From the NCBI GenBank assembly GCA_017893485.1, contig CM030362.1, forward strand, positions 260,948,255 through 261,012,254: DNA of 64,000 nucleotides. The letters are read 5' to 3'. This DNA comes from Hemerocallis citrina. Taxonomy: Eukaryota; Streptophyta; Magnoliopsida; Asparagales; Asphodelaceae. A program made the position numbers and the translations under genes. Shown in pieces: positions 23,505 to 34,719 of this stretch. The number at the start of each line of letters is the position of its first letter. Position 1 is the first letter of the stretch. The notes under the pieces were generated by a model. The model had not been told where the DNA came from. It saw nothing but the letters and a program-made list of their open reading frames with translations, and ran no database searches.

Positions 23505-24306
23505 TGATATGGCTAAAAATGGGGTTAAATCGAAACCGTTCAAAGTGGGCACGAATCTTAAAGTCGTAGGGACAAGATTGTAATTTCACCTACAGACGGG
23601 TCCGAATTGGAAATCGGGTCTCTCCTTCTAGGCCCGCTAACCCCTGAACGGATCTGTTCAATTGAGAACGAGTCTCAACCCGTTAGTGGCTAGCTTAACA
23701 GGATTGTAGGAAATTCCGGCTCGCCCTAATCTTGAGGAGGTGGTTGTAACCACTCCTATCCAGTTCCATAGGGAAGTAGGGATTCACTCTTATCCTGAAA
23801 GAGATCCCCCTGGCGACTATAAATACCCCCTACCTCCTACTGTGACAGGTGATCACTCTTTGTGCATTTGAGCTCTTTCCTATTACTTTTTCTGGTATTG
23901 ACAAGAGCGTCAGAGGGTTCGTCGCCGGGATCCATCCCGTTGTTTCAAACGTTTGTGCAGGTCCGCTGGAGGACCAAGGAGTCAACTTGTCAACAAGGAA
24001 GAAGTGAGATCCAGCATGTTCGAGTCCCTGTGAACCTATTGCCCCCACACCGAATCCAGCGGCAACAGATTGGCACCGTCTGTGGGAAAGAACTCGACAA
24101 GCAACCCCACCTTCCTCCTTCAGCCAAAGCTACTCCTAGCCATGCCTCCCAAGAGGAAGCCCGCAAACTCCAACCATTGAAAAACCTCTTCTCATCCTTC
24201 CTCCTCCTCCTCCGAAGGATCTCCCCCCCCCACCCCCCCATCCCGCAGACCCTGCAGCTCGAGCAGCAGGCTCCCCAGTCTATTCTGGAGCCTATATGGC
24301 CCCAGG
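23505..24306 (+). mobile_element. Tat element C: 5' LTR, PBS and start of gag only
   Basis: The LTR is 23505-24067 (TGATATGGC to GCGGCAACA; TATA box 23818-23825). A PBS (GATTGGCACCGTCTGTGGGA) follows at 24068. A gag start (MPPKRKPANS) is at 24141, with a stop soon after. The coding sequence is cut at 24307 by insertion of element D, and no further part of C is seen right of D. The LTR is more diverged than those of D, so C is older. Confidence 0.85.
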
Positions 24307-24876
24307 TGATATGGCTAAAAATAGAGTTAAATCGGAACCGTCCAAATTGGGCGTGAATCTTAAAGATCAGGGGTAAAATGGTAATTTCACCTACAAACGG
24401 GTCTGAAGTGGGTACTGGGTCTTTTTTCCAAAGGCCCAATAATCCGCGAACGGATCCACCTTAACTGGGTGCGGGATTCAACCCGTAAAGAACTCGGTCC
24501 AGCTGGGTAGAATTAGGGTTTATGATTATACCAAATCAACGGCCTTGATTCACTTCTATCCATTCACTGGGAAGTAGGGATTTGATCTTATCCCGAAATT
24601 GGTCCCTAAGGTGGCTATAAATACCTCCCATCCCCCACTGTTAACAGGTAATCAATCTTTTGCCAGTAAAAGCTCATTCATAATCTTTCTGATTACTGAC
24701 TTGAGCATCGGAGGGTGCGTCGCCGGGATCAACCCCGGTGTTTCACACTTTTTGCAGGTTAACGGCGGGAGATCACGGTCAAACTCCTGCGAAAAGGTTT
24801 CAGGTTTGACTATTCGGCATCCCAAAGAATCCACAAATTATATCTGTTTGCCCCCACACCAGATTTAGCGGTAACA
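24307..24876 (+). repeat. 5' LTR of Tat element D (570 bp)
   Basis: It starts TGATATGGC and ends GCGGTAACA. The TATA box is at 24616-24623. The PBS follows directly at 24877. Confidence 0.92.
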
Positions 24877-24896
24877 GATTGGCACCGTCTGTGGGA
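24877..24896 (+). other. Primer binding site of element D
   Basis: GATTGGCACCGTCTGTGGGA abuts the 5' LTR; the same 20 bases follow the LTR of C. Confidence 0.78.
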
Positions 24897-24948
24897 AACC
24901 ACGAATATCAATCCTTCCTCTTCCTTTGGTTAAGATCGCCTCCAGCGA

Positions 24949-26260
24949 TGCCTCCTCAAAAACTGAGATCCAAAGGGTCTAACCGTGGACCCACTCCTCC
25001 TCAACCACAATAGGAGATCCCCCTCCAAACCGTCCAGCAGCAGGGGCAACTCCCTCCCCAGCCTGATCAGCCCCTGCAGCAGGAGCAACCTCCTCTTCAG
25101 AACCTTCAATCCCAAAGGGCTCCGCTCAGGCCCCAGAATGCCGGCGCAGGGGCCTCTCATCCCAACCCTCAGAAGCAACCTCCTCATCGAGACCGCATCT
25201 CCATACACAACCCTTCTACTAATTCAATGGCATCTCACAACCCTCGGCCTTCCGAAGACCTCTGCAATACCCTCCTCAATAGGTAGAAAGAAGAGAACCT
25301 TCGCCACCGTTTGGATGAAAGGCATGCCCGTGCGGGAGCCTCCCACCCAGAACGTCCAAATGAGTGATCTCCTCGTCGCCACGACCACATGAGGTCCCTT
25401 CCTCGCAGGGGCGGAGAGAGTCCCCTGAGTACCATCGAAGAAGACATCGTTCTCCCGCTGGTCGGCAGCCCCCTGACGGATGATAACAGACCTATCACCT
25501 GAGCTGAATTCCAAGAGTTCCAGGCTACAATCCTGCAGGCCCTCAACCTCCGGCCGAACAACAACAATGTTCAGAGGATCCCCACTCCTCCTCAGGTCCA
25601 AAGTCATCGCCATCGGTCCTTAACCCCTCCTCAAGCTTCGAGTCACCGCCATCACAGTCCTCGCCATTCCCCTAGCTACCATCGCCGAACTCCGCGATCC
25701 CCTTCTTATGAAGATGAGTCCAGAGGCTCGCTTGGCTACCGTCGAAGGGACGATGCAGGTCTACCACCGTCTCCGCAAGATGGAGAGGCGCCTCGGCTAA
25801 CTGGATAGAGAAGAAGAACTGAGAGGAAGGACCCTCCGTCCATGCCGACCTCCCTTCCCTTGAACAATCATGGAGGCACCCGTTCCAATAAGCTTTAAGC
25901 CCCTGCAATTTGATACTTACTCTGGGGAGTCAGACCCCGTGGACAACATCGAAAGCTTCAAGACCCTCATGTTGATCCACCAAGCTTCCGATGCTCTAAC
26001 GGGCCCTGAAGAATGAAATTGAGGCCCTTATCCAGAGAGGGCAGCTGTCTAAGTTTGTGAGAAAGGACTGATTTGATCTTCCTCCTCCCTCCAGGAGGGC
26101 TAACAAGCGTCCCGAAAGGCTCGACGAGACTCCCGAGTTTGAAGAGGAATGCATCTTGCATCTCATTTATGGAGGTCCCATGGGAGGAACCTCCAACTCT
26201 TCCCGGAAGGCGTTCATATGAGAAGTCAATTCGGTTCATGGCATACCCCATCCCAAAGGC
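24949..26260 (+). pseudogene. gag of Tat element D with internal deletion
   Basis: The start is at 24949 (MPPQKLRSKG). The N-terminal proline/glutamine-rich and RRHSPRSPSYEDES parts correspond to B. The capsid region begins at about 25870 (IESFKTLMLIHQASDAL) and then jumps to the basic C-terminal part (ALKNEIEALIQRGQL), which removes about 670 bp that B retains, i.e. most of the capsid domain. Several stops (for example near 25012, 25285 and 25500) and a frameshift add to the damage. D therefore could not make particles itself. Confidence 0.85.
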
Positions 26261-29200
26261 CTCGGAGTCCCAGTCAGTTTCTCAGATGAAGACCTGGAAG
26301 GAGTCCGAACTCCCCATTGTGATGCACTAGTGATCAACCTCCATATGGCGAATTTTAAAGTGGAGAGGATTCTGGTGGACAATGGTAGCTCCGTTAACAT
26401 CCTTTTCCTGGCAGCTTTCCGAGGACTCAAGTTATCACGGGACAGGCTCAAGCCCACCGGCTACACGCTCCATGGGTTCACGGGAGTGCTAGTGACTATC
26501 GAAGAGGTGACCACCCTCGATGTAACCACTGGCAAAACTCTGACTACCCGGACGGAACCGATGGATTTCATGGTCGTCGACATCCCAGCTGCTTACAATG
26601 TGACTCTAGGCCGACCCGGCCTAGCTGCTTTAGAGGCCGTCCCGTCGGCTTATCATCTGAAAATGAAGTTCCCCACCAAGTCAGGTGTAGGGAAAGTAAG
26701 AGGTAGTCAAGAGATGGCCCGCAAGTGTTACATGACCTCCACCAGGGGTCCTGTCCTCTTCCTCGAGACCCTTGAGATCCCCCAGGGGAATGCCCAACCT
26801 ATGTCCGAACCGGTGGATGAGCTGGAGGAAGTGCTCCTTTCTAAGCAAGATCCGAACCGCAAGTTCTTTATCAGCAAGACCCTCCCATCTGCCCTATGTT
26901 CCGACATAGTCCAATGCATCAGGAAGAACCTTGACCTCTTCGCCTGGCCGGCTGTCGATATGCCAGGAATTTCCGAGGAGCTCCTCATCCACCACCTAAG
27001 CGTTGCTCCGGGGTCCAAACCGGTCCAACAGAAGAGGCGCAAATTCGCCCCTGAGCGGAAGCAGTCTATAAAGGAAGAAGTGGACAAGCTCCTCAAGGCC
27101 CGATTCATACAAGAAGTCAACTATTCCAAATGGCTCTTCAATGTTGTTATGGTTAAGAAGGCCAATGGGAGCTGGAGAATTTACATCGACTTCACGGACC
27201 TGAACAAAGCATGCCCAAAGGATCCTTTTCCTCTCCCCAGCACCGACACCCTGATCGATGCTACTTCGGGCCATGAGCTGCTGAGCTTTATGGATGCCTT
27301 TTCCGGATACAATTAAATTAGAATGTTCCCCCTGGATATCCCAAAGACCTCCTTCGTCACCGATCAAGGGCTCTATTGCTACAGGGTAATGCCCTTCCGG
27401 CTGAAAAATGCCGGTGCCACCTACCAGTGCCTAGTCAATAAGGTCTTTCAGAACCAGATTGGCCGCAACATGAAAGTGTATGTTGATGATATGCTAGTTA
27501 AAAGCATCCATGGGACCGACCATGTTGTCGATCTCCAAGAAGCATTCGATGTGTTGAGGAAGCATGATATGAGGCTCAACCCGAACAAGTGTATGTTCGG
27601 AGTCTCGTCGGAAAAGTTCCTAGGCTTCATGGTCAGCCAAAGAGGAATCGAGGACAACCCCAAGAAGATCAAAGCCATACTGGACATGGCACCCCCTACA
27701 AGTGTGAAAGAGGTTCAGAAGCTCACGGGGCGCCACGCAGCCATAGGACGCTTCCTGTCCAAGTCAGGAGAAAAGTGTCTTCCTTTCTTCAAGGCCCTCA
27801 GGGGGGCTAAGGGCATCGAATGGGGCCAACAGCAACAGGAATCGTTTGATCAGCTAAAGGCCTATCTGGTCAATCCCCCTCTCCTCAGTAAGCCTATCCC
27901 TGGGGAAACACTCTACCTCTACCTAGCTGCCTCCGAGCAAACCCTCAGTGCTGTACTAGTGAGGGAAGAAGACAAGGCTCAAAAGCCTATCTATTACGTT
28001 AGCAAGGTACTTCGGGATGCCAAACTCCGCTATCCAAGATTGGAGAATATAGCATACGCCTTGGTTATGGCCGCCAGGAAGCTCCGCCCTTATTTTCAAT
28101 CCCACTCGGTGGTCGTCCTTACCGACCAGCCGCTTAAGCAAGTTCTACACAAGCCCAAGACCTCCGGGCGTCTGATGAAATGGTCGATCGAGCTGAGTTA
28201 GTATGGCATATCTTACCACCCTCGGACCGCCATCAAGGCTCAAGCCTTAGCCGAATTTATTGTTGAGAGCACCATCCCTAAGGTCAGTCAAGCAGCAAAC
28301 GGGCCTCCTATCTGGACAGTATATGTAGATGGGTCCTCTTGCACCGAAGGGAGCGGAGCCGGGGTCATTCTGGCAGTCCCAGATGACTTCATTCTCTAAT
28401 ACTCCCTCCGCATCAACTTTAAGGCCTCCAACAACGAAGCGGAGTATAAAGCCCTTATAGCCAGCCTTGGTATGGCTCGCAAGGCAGGGGCACAACGTCT
28501 CAGAATATTCAGTGATTCGCAACTGGTGGTGAATCAAGTCTTAGGGGAATACGAAGCGCGAGACGACCGAATGGTTAAGTACCTAGCCAAGCTCCAAAGT
28601 CTCATGGCTTCATTCGAAGAGGCGCTAATTCAGTGGATCCCTAGAGAAGAAAATTTCCAAGTAGAAGCCCTCTCCAAATTGGCCTCCTCCTCCCTCCAAG
28701 GTCTCGAGCAGACCATCCTGATTGAAGTGCTCCTAAGACCAAGCATAGAAGAACAAGCCCCCAAATCGATGGAGTCGCTGCCCGTCCAACTTCGGGATAA
28801 CTGGATGAAACCTTTGATAGAATTCCTCAAGGATGGGCACCTCCCCGAAGATCCTAAAGAAGCTCGTCGAGTCCGAACGAGAGCAGAGCGGTACACCCTT
28901 GTTGAGGGAGTCTTGTACAAATGCTCCTACACACAAGTAGACGGCAGACCCTACTTGAGATGTCTCTCCCCTGGAAGAAGCCTCATACGCCTTGCAAGAA
29001 CTCCACGAAGGAATAGGCAGAGCCCATTCAGGGTCAAGATCCCTTGCCAAGAAGGTGTTGAATTACGAATATTTTTGGCCTACCCTGCTTCGCGATGCCG
29101 AATAGCATGTGCGACAATGCAGCTCCTGTCAGCAGTACTCCAACATTCGTCGCCTACCCCAAACACAACTCACATCTCTATCAAGTCCGATTCCCTTCGC

Positions 29201-30068
29201 AATGTGGAGGATGGAATTGCTAGGCCCGTTTCCACCAGTTCTCGGTCAGCTCAAGTTCCTAGTCGTGACAATCGACTATTTTTCCAAGTGGGTCGAGGCC
29301 GAACCATTGGCTACAATTACAGAGAACAAAGTACTGCAGTTCTTTTGGAAAAATGTTATCTGTAGGTTCGGCGTGCCTCAGGTCCTAATAACAGATAACG
29401 GAACACAGTTTACGGGGGCCGCATTCTGATCTCTGTGTGAAGACCTCGCCATTCAGCAACGCTTCTCCTCTGTCTCCCATCCTCATTCAAATGGCCAAGT
29501 GGAAAATGCCAACCGACAGATCCTCTCCTACATCAAGAAGAGGCTAGATAAGGCGGCCAAAGGCTTATGGGCAGAACAGCTTCCCAATGTACAGTGGAAC
29601 TACCGCACTACGAAATGGATCCCCACAGGTGAGTCGCCATTTAATCTCACCTATGGGTCCGAAGTTGTGATCCCCTTGGAAGTCGGTCTCCCATCTCCTC
29701 ACCTTATGGCCTATGAAGAAGGGCAGAATGCCAGAGAGCTTTGGTTGAATTTGGACTTAGTTGATGAGCTCCGTAAAAGAGCTTCAATCTGCAAGCAAAA
29801 CTACTGAAGAAGAATTGAGAAGGCCTACAACAAAAGGGTCCGTCCCACCAATCTCAAGGAAGGGGACTTGGTCCTCAGAAAACTAGCTATCTCCTTCCCC
29901 AGCCAAAAGATTAAGCTAGTCCCCAATTGGGAAGGACCCTACAAGATCACCAAGGTAGTTCGGCCCGGGACGTACCGTCTTGAAAACGTTGAAGGCAGAG
30001 AGATACCCAGGACTTGGAATGCCGACCACCTACTGAAGTACCAAGAGAGCGCCTTAACGCCTTTCTAA
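26261..30068 (+). pseudogene. pro-pol of Tat element D
   Basis: The domains are in the usual order. Protease has VDNGSSVNILF near 26376. RT runs from about 27060 (VDKLLKARFIQE) through WRIYIDFTDLNKA and DAFSGYN to YVDDMLVK near 27478-27502. The first RNase H is at about 27900-28260 (LYLAASEQTLSAVLVRE, VLTDQPLKQVL). The archaeal-type RNase H is at 28320-28700 (VDGSSCTEGSGAGVIL, NNEAEYKAL, SDSQLVVNQ). Integrase is at 28990-29800 (VVTIDYFSKW, TDNGTQF, NGQVENANR). The final block ends KYQESALTPF at 30068. Damage: stops near 27314, 28199, 28397, 29102, 29427 and 29805, and a one-base insertion near 28973. Confidence 0.93.
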
Positions 30069-30419
30069 GTAACTTCAAGTGTCGAGCCATTCCCATCTTT
30101 TCACTTGTATTTTTCTTCTTTATTTTGTCATTGTAATAATGGCTTGCAACTTAGAAGCAGCCGATTAGCAGTTATCAATAAAAATCTTCTTTTCCCCGTA
30201 TTTTCCTTGTGAATTACTTTTATCTTTCTGTTTAAGGCCTTTAATCACTTTCACTCAAACGATGAGTTCGGAGTCCACAACTTGGCTCGATTCCGCTTCG
30301 CAAGTTCGCTCTTAAGCGGGCTAGAAGTAGTTCGCCATTCGGAATTGCTCCCACAACCGTTGAGATTCACTCAAACGACGCGTTCGGAATCCAAATCACT
30401 TGGCTGGATAACTGATCGT
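30069..30419 (+). other. Post-pol noncoding segment of element D with one to two repeat units
   Basis: There is no gene. It aligns with 13651-13950 of B. A single unit and part of a second of the B-type 113-118 bp repeat are present (GTTCGGAGTCCACAACTTGG, then GTTCGGAATCC). Confidence 0.7.
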
Positions 30420-30790
30420 TTCTACAACTATACTAGACATGGGAGAAGAGTACTTGGAGGAACTAACCTTTGGTTCTTATGATTCGTTTAAAGATGAAGT
30501 AATTCTTCAAGAGGCTGCTCCCCACTGCAAGATACTGGCTTCTCTTACAATTCACAACGGCCATAACATTAGAGGCTGTAAAAACCATAGCGCTGCTTAT
30601 CAATCTCAAGTTCACGAGGTTGACATTCCGAGCCTATAAGAAGGAAGATTTGCTTCTGATTCTGAGTAGTTGTCAAAAGTTGGAGGAGTTGTACTTGACT
30701 GAATGCCCCATTGCTTCACTTGACTGGATAACTGATGAAGATATTCAAGCATACATTCTCGAGCCACTTGCATTCCGAGCTACGTATTAG
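30420..30790 (+). pseudogene. F-box/LRR-like host gene fragment in element D
   Basis: Two overlapping frames give LRR-like protein. The first (30439 onward) reads YLEELTFGSYDSFKDEVIL and CKILASLTIHNGHNI. After a frame change near 30560 the second reads EAVKTIALLINLKFTRLTF, then KKEDLLLILSSCQKLEELYL and CPIASLDWITDED. The spacing of leucines and CxxLxxL fits plant F-box/LRR proteins. A shorter copy of the same sequence is in B (14833-14902). This is inferred to be captured host coding sequence, now a pseudogene. The source gene is not identified. Confidence 0.55.
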
Positions 30791-31172
30791 GGAGAAACAC
30801 CTTGATCAGATGGCCACGTCCACAAAACGACAAGATAGCATTTTTCTCGTGGTTCGCATCGTCTTCTACATCGAGCGGGCTAGAAGTGGTTCGCCATTCG
30901 GAATTTCTCTCACATCTGGCGGGACCTGTTCTAGCAAAGAACGTGGAGCTCAAAGCTTGGTTCAGCTTTGCTTCTATCCCTTGCTCATAAGCGAGTTACA
31001 AGTGGTACCAAACAAATAACAAGTACTAACAAAATATGCAAACACACAAACGCTAGAGAGTAAAACAAGCCTTCACTTCTATTAAAGTTCAAAGGAACAT
31101 AGGTTACAAGGCCAAACTACTCTACTACAAGGGACTACAAAGACTCAAAGAGGCATAATTACAACAACTTAT
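30791..31172. other. Noncoding segment before antisense ORF 2 in element D
   Basis: No gene is supported. It contains diverged repeat-unit pieces (AAAACGACAAGATAGC near 30825; GCGGGCTAGAAGTGGTTCGCC near 30880). Confidence 0.5.
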
Positions 31173-32017
31173 TCAGCATTTTTTCGGAACATGAACGTTT
31201 CAGTTCAAAGACACCCGAGGACAGTGTCGCCTAACCTCAAAACTTGTCTCTAGACCAACAAACCGAGACGTTTCTTCGGCACTGCCTCTGACTGTGGCCC
31301 CAGCCGAAGTGCCACTAGACGAAGCAGCCACTCCACTTTGAGCGTCCACCGGACTCCGCCTAACGGTAGGCGAACGATTTGCGAGCTCATAAAATGAGAT
31401 TCCCCTCTCACGCTCTTTGCGAGTACACGACGTGCTTCTGATGTTAATCCTTTCAGGCTGAGGTTTGAGTCGGGCCACTTCCTCCTCGAGCTCAACGATT
31501 CGATCCTTCAGAGTAGCATCCTTTACAACTATTTTGAAACGAGGAAGTTAAGCGGATCCTGCAGCTCCCGGGCTGTCGGCTGTAATTCGACGAAGATGGG
31601 TCACTTCGATGCTTTTGTCGACTGTAACCATCCTCAGCTCGTCCACCTTCGCCGTCAACTCGTCGCGCTCGACCATCAACTTACCCACCGTTGAAGCTAA
31701 CTCCTCTTCCTCCACCAAAAGTTCTTCTTCTGCTATCTTCAGGTGATGAACCTCCACGAGTAGTTCGCCTTCTCCTTCTCAGTGTCAAACGGCATCTTCC
31801 TAAGCAACTCCACCTCGCCTTCAAGACGAACCTCGCGAGATCGCTTTCGTAGTTGTTTCAGCTCGGAGAAATACTCCCTCGACGTTGCCTTGAGATCCTC
31901 TAGATCCAACTCGCTTTTGAGGAAACACTCTCGGCTATGGGAGAGGGCCAGCTTCGCTACTTTCAAGTCAGCGCGAAGACGAGAGGTTTTGGCTGCTAAA
32001 CTTGACTCGACAACCTG
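31173..32017 (-). pseudogene. Antisense coiled-coil ORF 2 of element D
   Basis: This is homologous to 15038-15883 in B. It opens at 32017 after the acceptor-like TTTTTCAG (VVESSLAAKTSRLRADLK) and shares EYFSELKQLRKRSRE, EEELASTVGKLMVERDEL and the end PKKC. It is broken by frameshifts near 31750 and 31490 and by stops near 31550 and 31195. Long heptad patterns suggest a dimerising coiled coil. There is no ATG at the 5' end, as in B. Confidence 0.6.
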
Positions 32018-32201
32018 AAAAATGAGGACATATCAACATGAAGAACAAGAGGCGGTGCCCAACACTTAGCCAAATCTCAAGACTTCAACACTTAGCGAGT
32101 TTCCCAAAAACCAAATTTTTATTGATACCAAAAAGCGGTGGCCAGTCCGCTACAAGGCAGTACAAGAAAAGAATTTTTTTTTTACTACAAGCGCAAGAAG
32201 A
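32018..32201 (-). other. Interval between antisense ORF 1 and ORF 2 in element D
   Basis: On the minus strand the conserved CGGACTGGCCACCG is followed by CAATAAAAATTT, a plant poly(A)-signal-like sequence, near 32120-32135. B has the same GGACTGGCCACCG with AATGAAAAC at 15993-16050. It may be the 3' end of the first antisense transcript or an intron of a longer one. Confidence 0.45.
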
Positions 32202-34429
32202 TCAAGGGGCCACCTTGGGTGGTAGTTCGGAAACAAGCACCTTGGTAGATGGCCCCACGTCCTCCTCCGCTTCGCCTTGGGGGTCGGCTACTACCTGGTC
32301 ACACCCTTCTTCCACCACTACAGCCTTGAGGTCGGTTGGAACATCGGCGCCTTGTGGCTCATCCCCTTCCTCTCCTTCATCTTCTTCCTCTTCCCCTTCG
32401 GCTTCTTCCTCTGCACCAGGCCACAGCCTGTACCCCGACCTGTCGAAGTCAGGAACTCGAGCCTCGACGTGATCGAGTGCTCCAGCATAAGACAGCTCCA
32501 TGTTAACTGCCATGTGCTTCTTGGCCTTGGCCTCGATCTCCACCCTCGCCTTCTCCACGGCCTCGACTTGTTGCAGCTTCACTACCTCCAAAGCCCTCGC
32601 CGCCGTGGCCCTCTCCTCTGCTGCCCTTGCAACTTCCGAAGCAAGCTTCTCCTTCTCTTGCACCAATGTCGCCCCGAGGTCGGCCACCTGGGCTGCCAGA
32701 GCGTCCGAGCGATGCTGCTCTGCTTCGAGCTGCTTCACGGCCCTCGCCCTTTCTGTTCGGTCTTTGTCGCTGAGGGCCTTCAGCTCCCTCTCTTTCTCGG
32801 CATACTCCTCGAGAAGATGGTCGAAGTGGCAAGTAGCCTACATAGAGAGGTGGTTAGAACACAGCAAAAACCGAGCTGAAGACTTAGAAAATTTTCAAGA
32901 AAAATTTGAAACAGCAAGGAAAACTTACCGACACAAGCGACCGAGCTACCTCGAGAGCGTCGTCGCCGGTCGTCCCCGCCTTCAGGTTGGCTCGGTCCTT
33001 CGGGGTCGGAAGGTGGCGAACAGCCTGCATGCTCATCCCCGAGTCTCCTAAGAAGCCATCGTGGTTCTTCACCCGCCAATCAGGCACGAATAGCTTCTTG
33101 TCAGCCTCGGTCAGTATCGCCTCGGCCTGCTCGGTCAAGGACGGGGCCTCAAGTGCCAGCACTGCCGCAATGGAGAAACCCTCACCTACAGGGGCAGAGA
33201 GGGTCGGCTGGACATCAACTGCTGAGGACGGCTCCCGAGGAGAAGTGGTGACGACTACCGAAGGTGCCTTGGTGGGTCAGCCAGACGAGGGACCCGTGCT
33301 CGTCCTCTTTCTCTTCTTGCCATCGGCGGCTTTGCTTCGTTCAGCCATCATACCCTTGAAGTCCATGTTCGGAGCCTCTGTCCAAGTGAAAGGGAAAAAC
33401 TAGTTAAAAAAAATATATATACAAGGCATCAAAGAAAGTAAAGCAGAAAGATAGAGTTGTCAGGAGCGTACTCAGGTCAATCAGACTAAGGCCCGACCCG
33501 TGCAGCACCTCCTCGGTCATCTCCCTCCAACTCAACATCGGAAGACCAATCAGCTTCGCTGCCACCTCTGCCTCGGCCGGGGTCAACACTGGCTCAGCCT
33601 TCGCATACTTCGGCACCTCTTCCTTCCACCGGGTCGAGAAGTCCCACGCCGAAGGGCTCTTGATCAGAAAAAACTTTCCCTTCCACGAATTAATCGAGTC
33701 GGGATTCTCTATCAGCTTAACTCCTTTCCGAGGCGAGAGATAGTAGCAAGCCTCGAGCTTGCTCATCCTGTTGATTCGGTATAAACTTTGGAGGATGACG
33801 AGCTCCAGCTCCACTTTGGCTGTTCGGCATTGTAGCAGAAAACCGAGCACGTGGTGCCACGTGTTCGGCATGAACTGTATGGGGCACAGCCCATACCACC
33901 GAAGGACTACCATCACGAAGGGATGGAGGGGGAAGCACAGGCCGGTGTTTAACGCGTCGAGGGCGAAGATGCATGTGTTCGGCGGGAAAACGGTGTTCGT
34001 TCGCACGCCGGGGTCGGGGAGAACCAGGGTGTACTCCTGGGGAATGGCGAAACCCTTCCTAGTCCGGAGTAGGTCCCGCTCCGTCAGAACCGAGGGGATG
34101 TCGTCCACCTCGGTGACCTCCCTCGGATCGTTCTCCTCGTAGGTCTCCGAACGACCCAAGACAGCCTTGGTCAGCAGCTCACCGCTGTACTGCCTTATCC
34201 CCCCATGACCGAACAACACGGTCGGCATCCGACCCAGCTCGCCCGCCTGTTTCACAGTCTCCACCACCGCCTCGACAACCGAAGACCAGACCACGCCCTT
34301 CCCCTTCTCCTCAGCCACAGAAGACCCTACTATCTCCTTCCCCTTCCTTCGGCTTACCACTTCTCTCCCTTCCTCGGCATTCCGACCCCCCGAGGATGAT
34401 GCCTCACTACCCGAGGATACCCGTGACAT
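32202..34429 (-). CDS. Spliced antisense gene of element D, PF04195-like domain plus coiled coil
   Basis: This is the best copy in the window. Exon 1 is 34429-33472 (958 nt, ATG at 34429, MSRVSSGSEASSSGG), intron 1 33471-33378 (94 bp), exon 2 33377-32929 (449 nt), intron 2 32928-32838 (91 bp) and exon 3 32837-32202 (636 nt). Borders are GT-AG and the joined frame is continuous for 681 codons apart from one TGA at 33279-33277. Exon 1 carries the PF04195-like domain at about residues 120-300 (FPLHPFVMVVLRWYGLCPIQ, SWKGKFFLI). Exon 2 has KKRKR and VPDWRVKNHDGFLGDSG. Exon 3 is a coiled coil (EYAEKERELKALSDKDR) with an acidic EEEE tail. Molecular function is unknown; nuclear location is only a guess from the basic stretch. 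Confidence 0.8.
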
Positions 34430-34599
34430 CTCGTAGAATAAGTAACTAAAGTTAAATAAACTGACCTTTGATTTGACATCTACGGTCGGAAAAAACTTCG
34501 CCGAAAATTGCCTGGCCTTCGCGGCAACTAGCACAACCGCCCTTGAGCTCAAATCTCCGCTAGCAGAGCAACTCGAGAGCAAAAGTAAAATTTGAGAGT

Positions 34600-34700
34600 A
34601 AAATTGGAAAAGTGAGCTAAGAGGTGGAGGGGTGAGAACTTATAGCCAAAGAGACAACAGTTGGGCTTTTGTAACCCTTGGGGGCCCGCTAAGGGAGACG
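34600..34700 (-). promoter_or_regulatory. Antisense promoter of element D
   Basis: CTTATAG at 34639-34645 (plus strand) gives CTATAAGTTCTCACCCC on the minus strand, 210-216 bp upstream of the ATG. The same block is at 18525-18531 in B. Just upstream, both have GCCCAA and a TTACAAA-like word. Confidence 0.55.
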
Positions 34701-34719
34701 GAACGACGGAATGGGGAGA

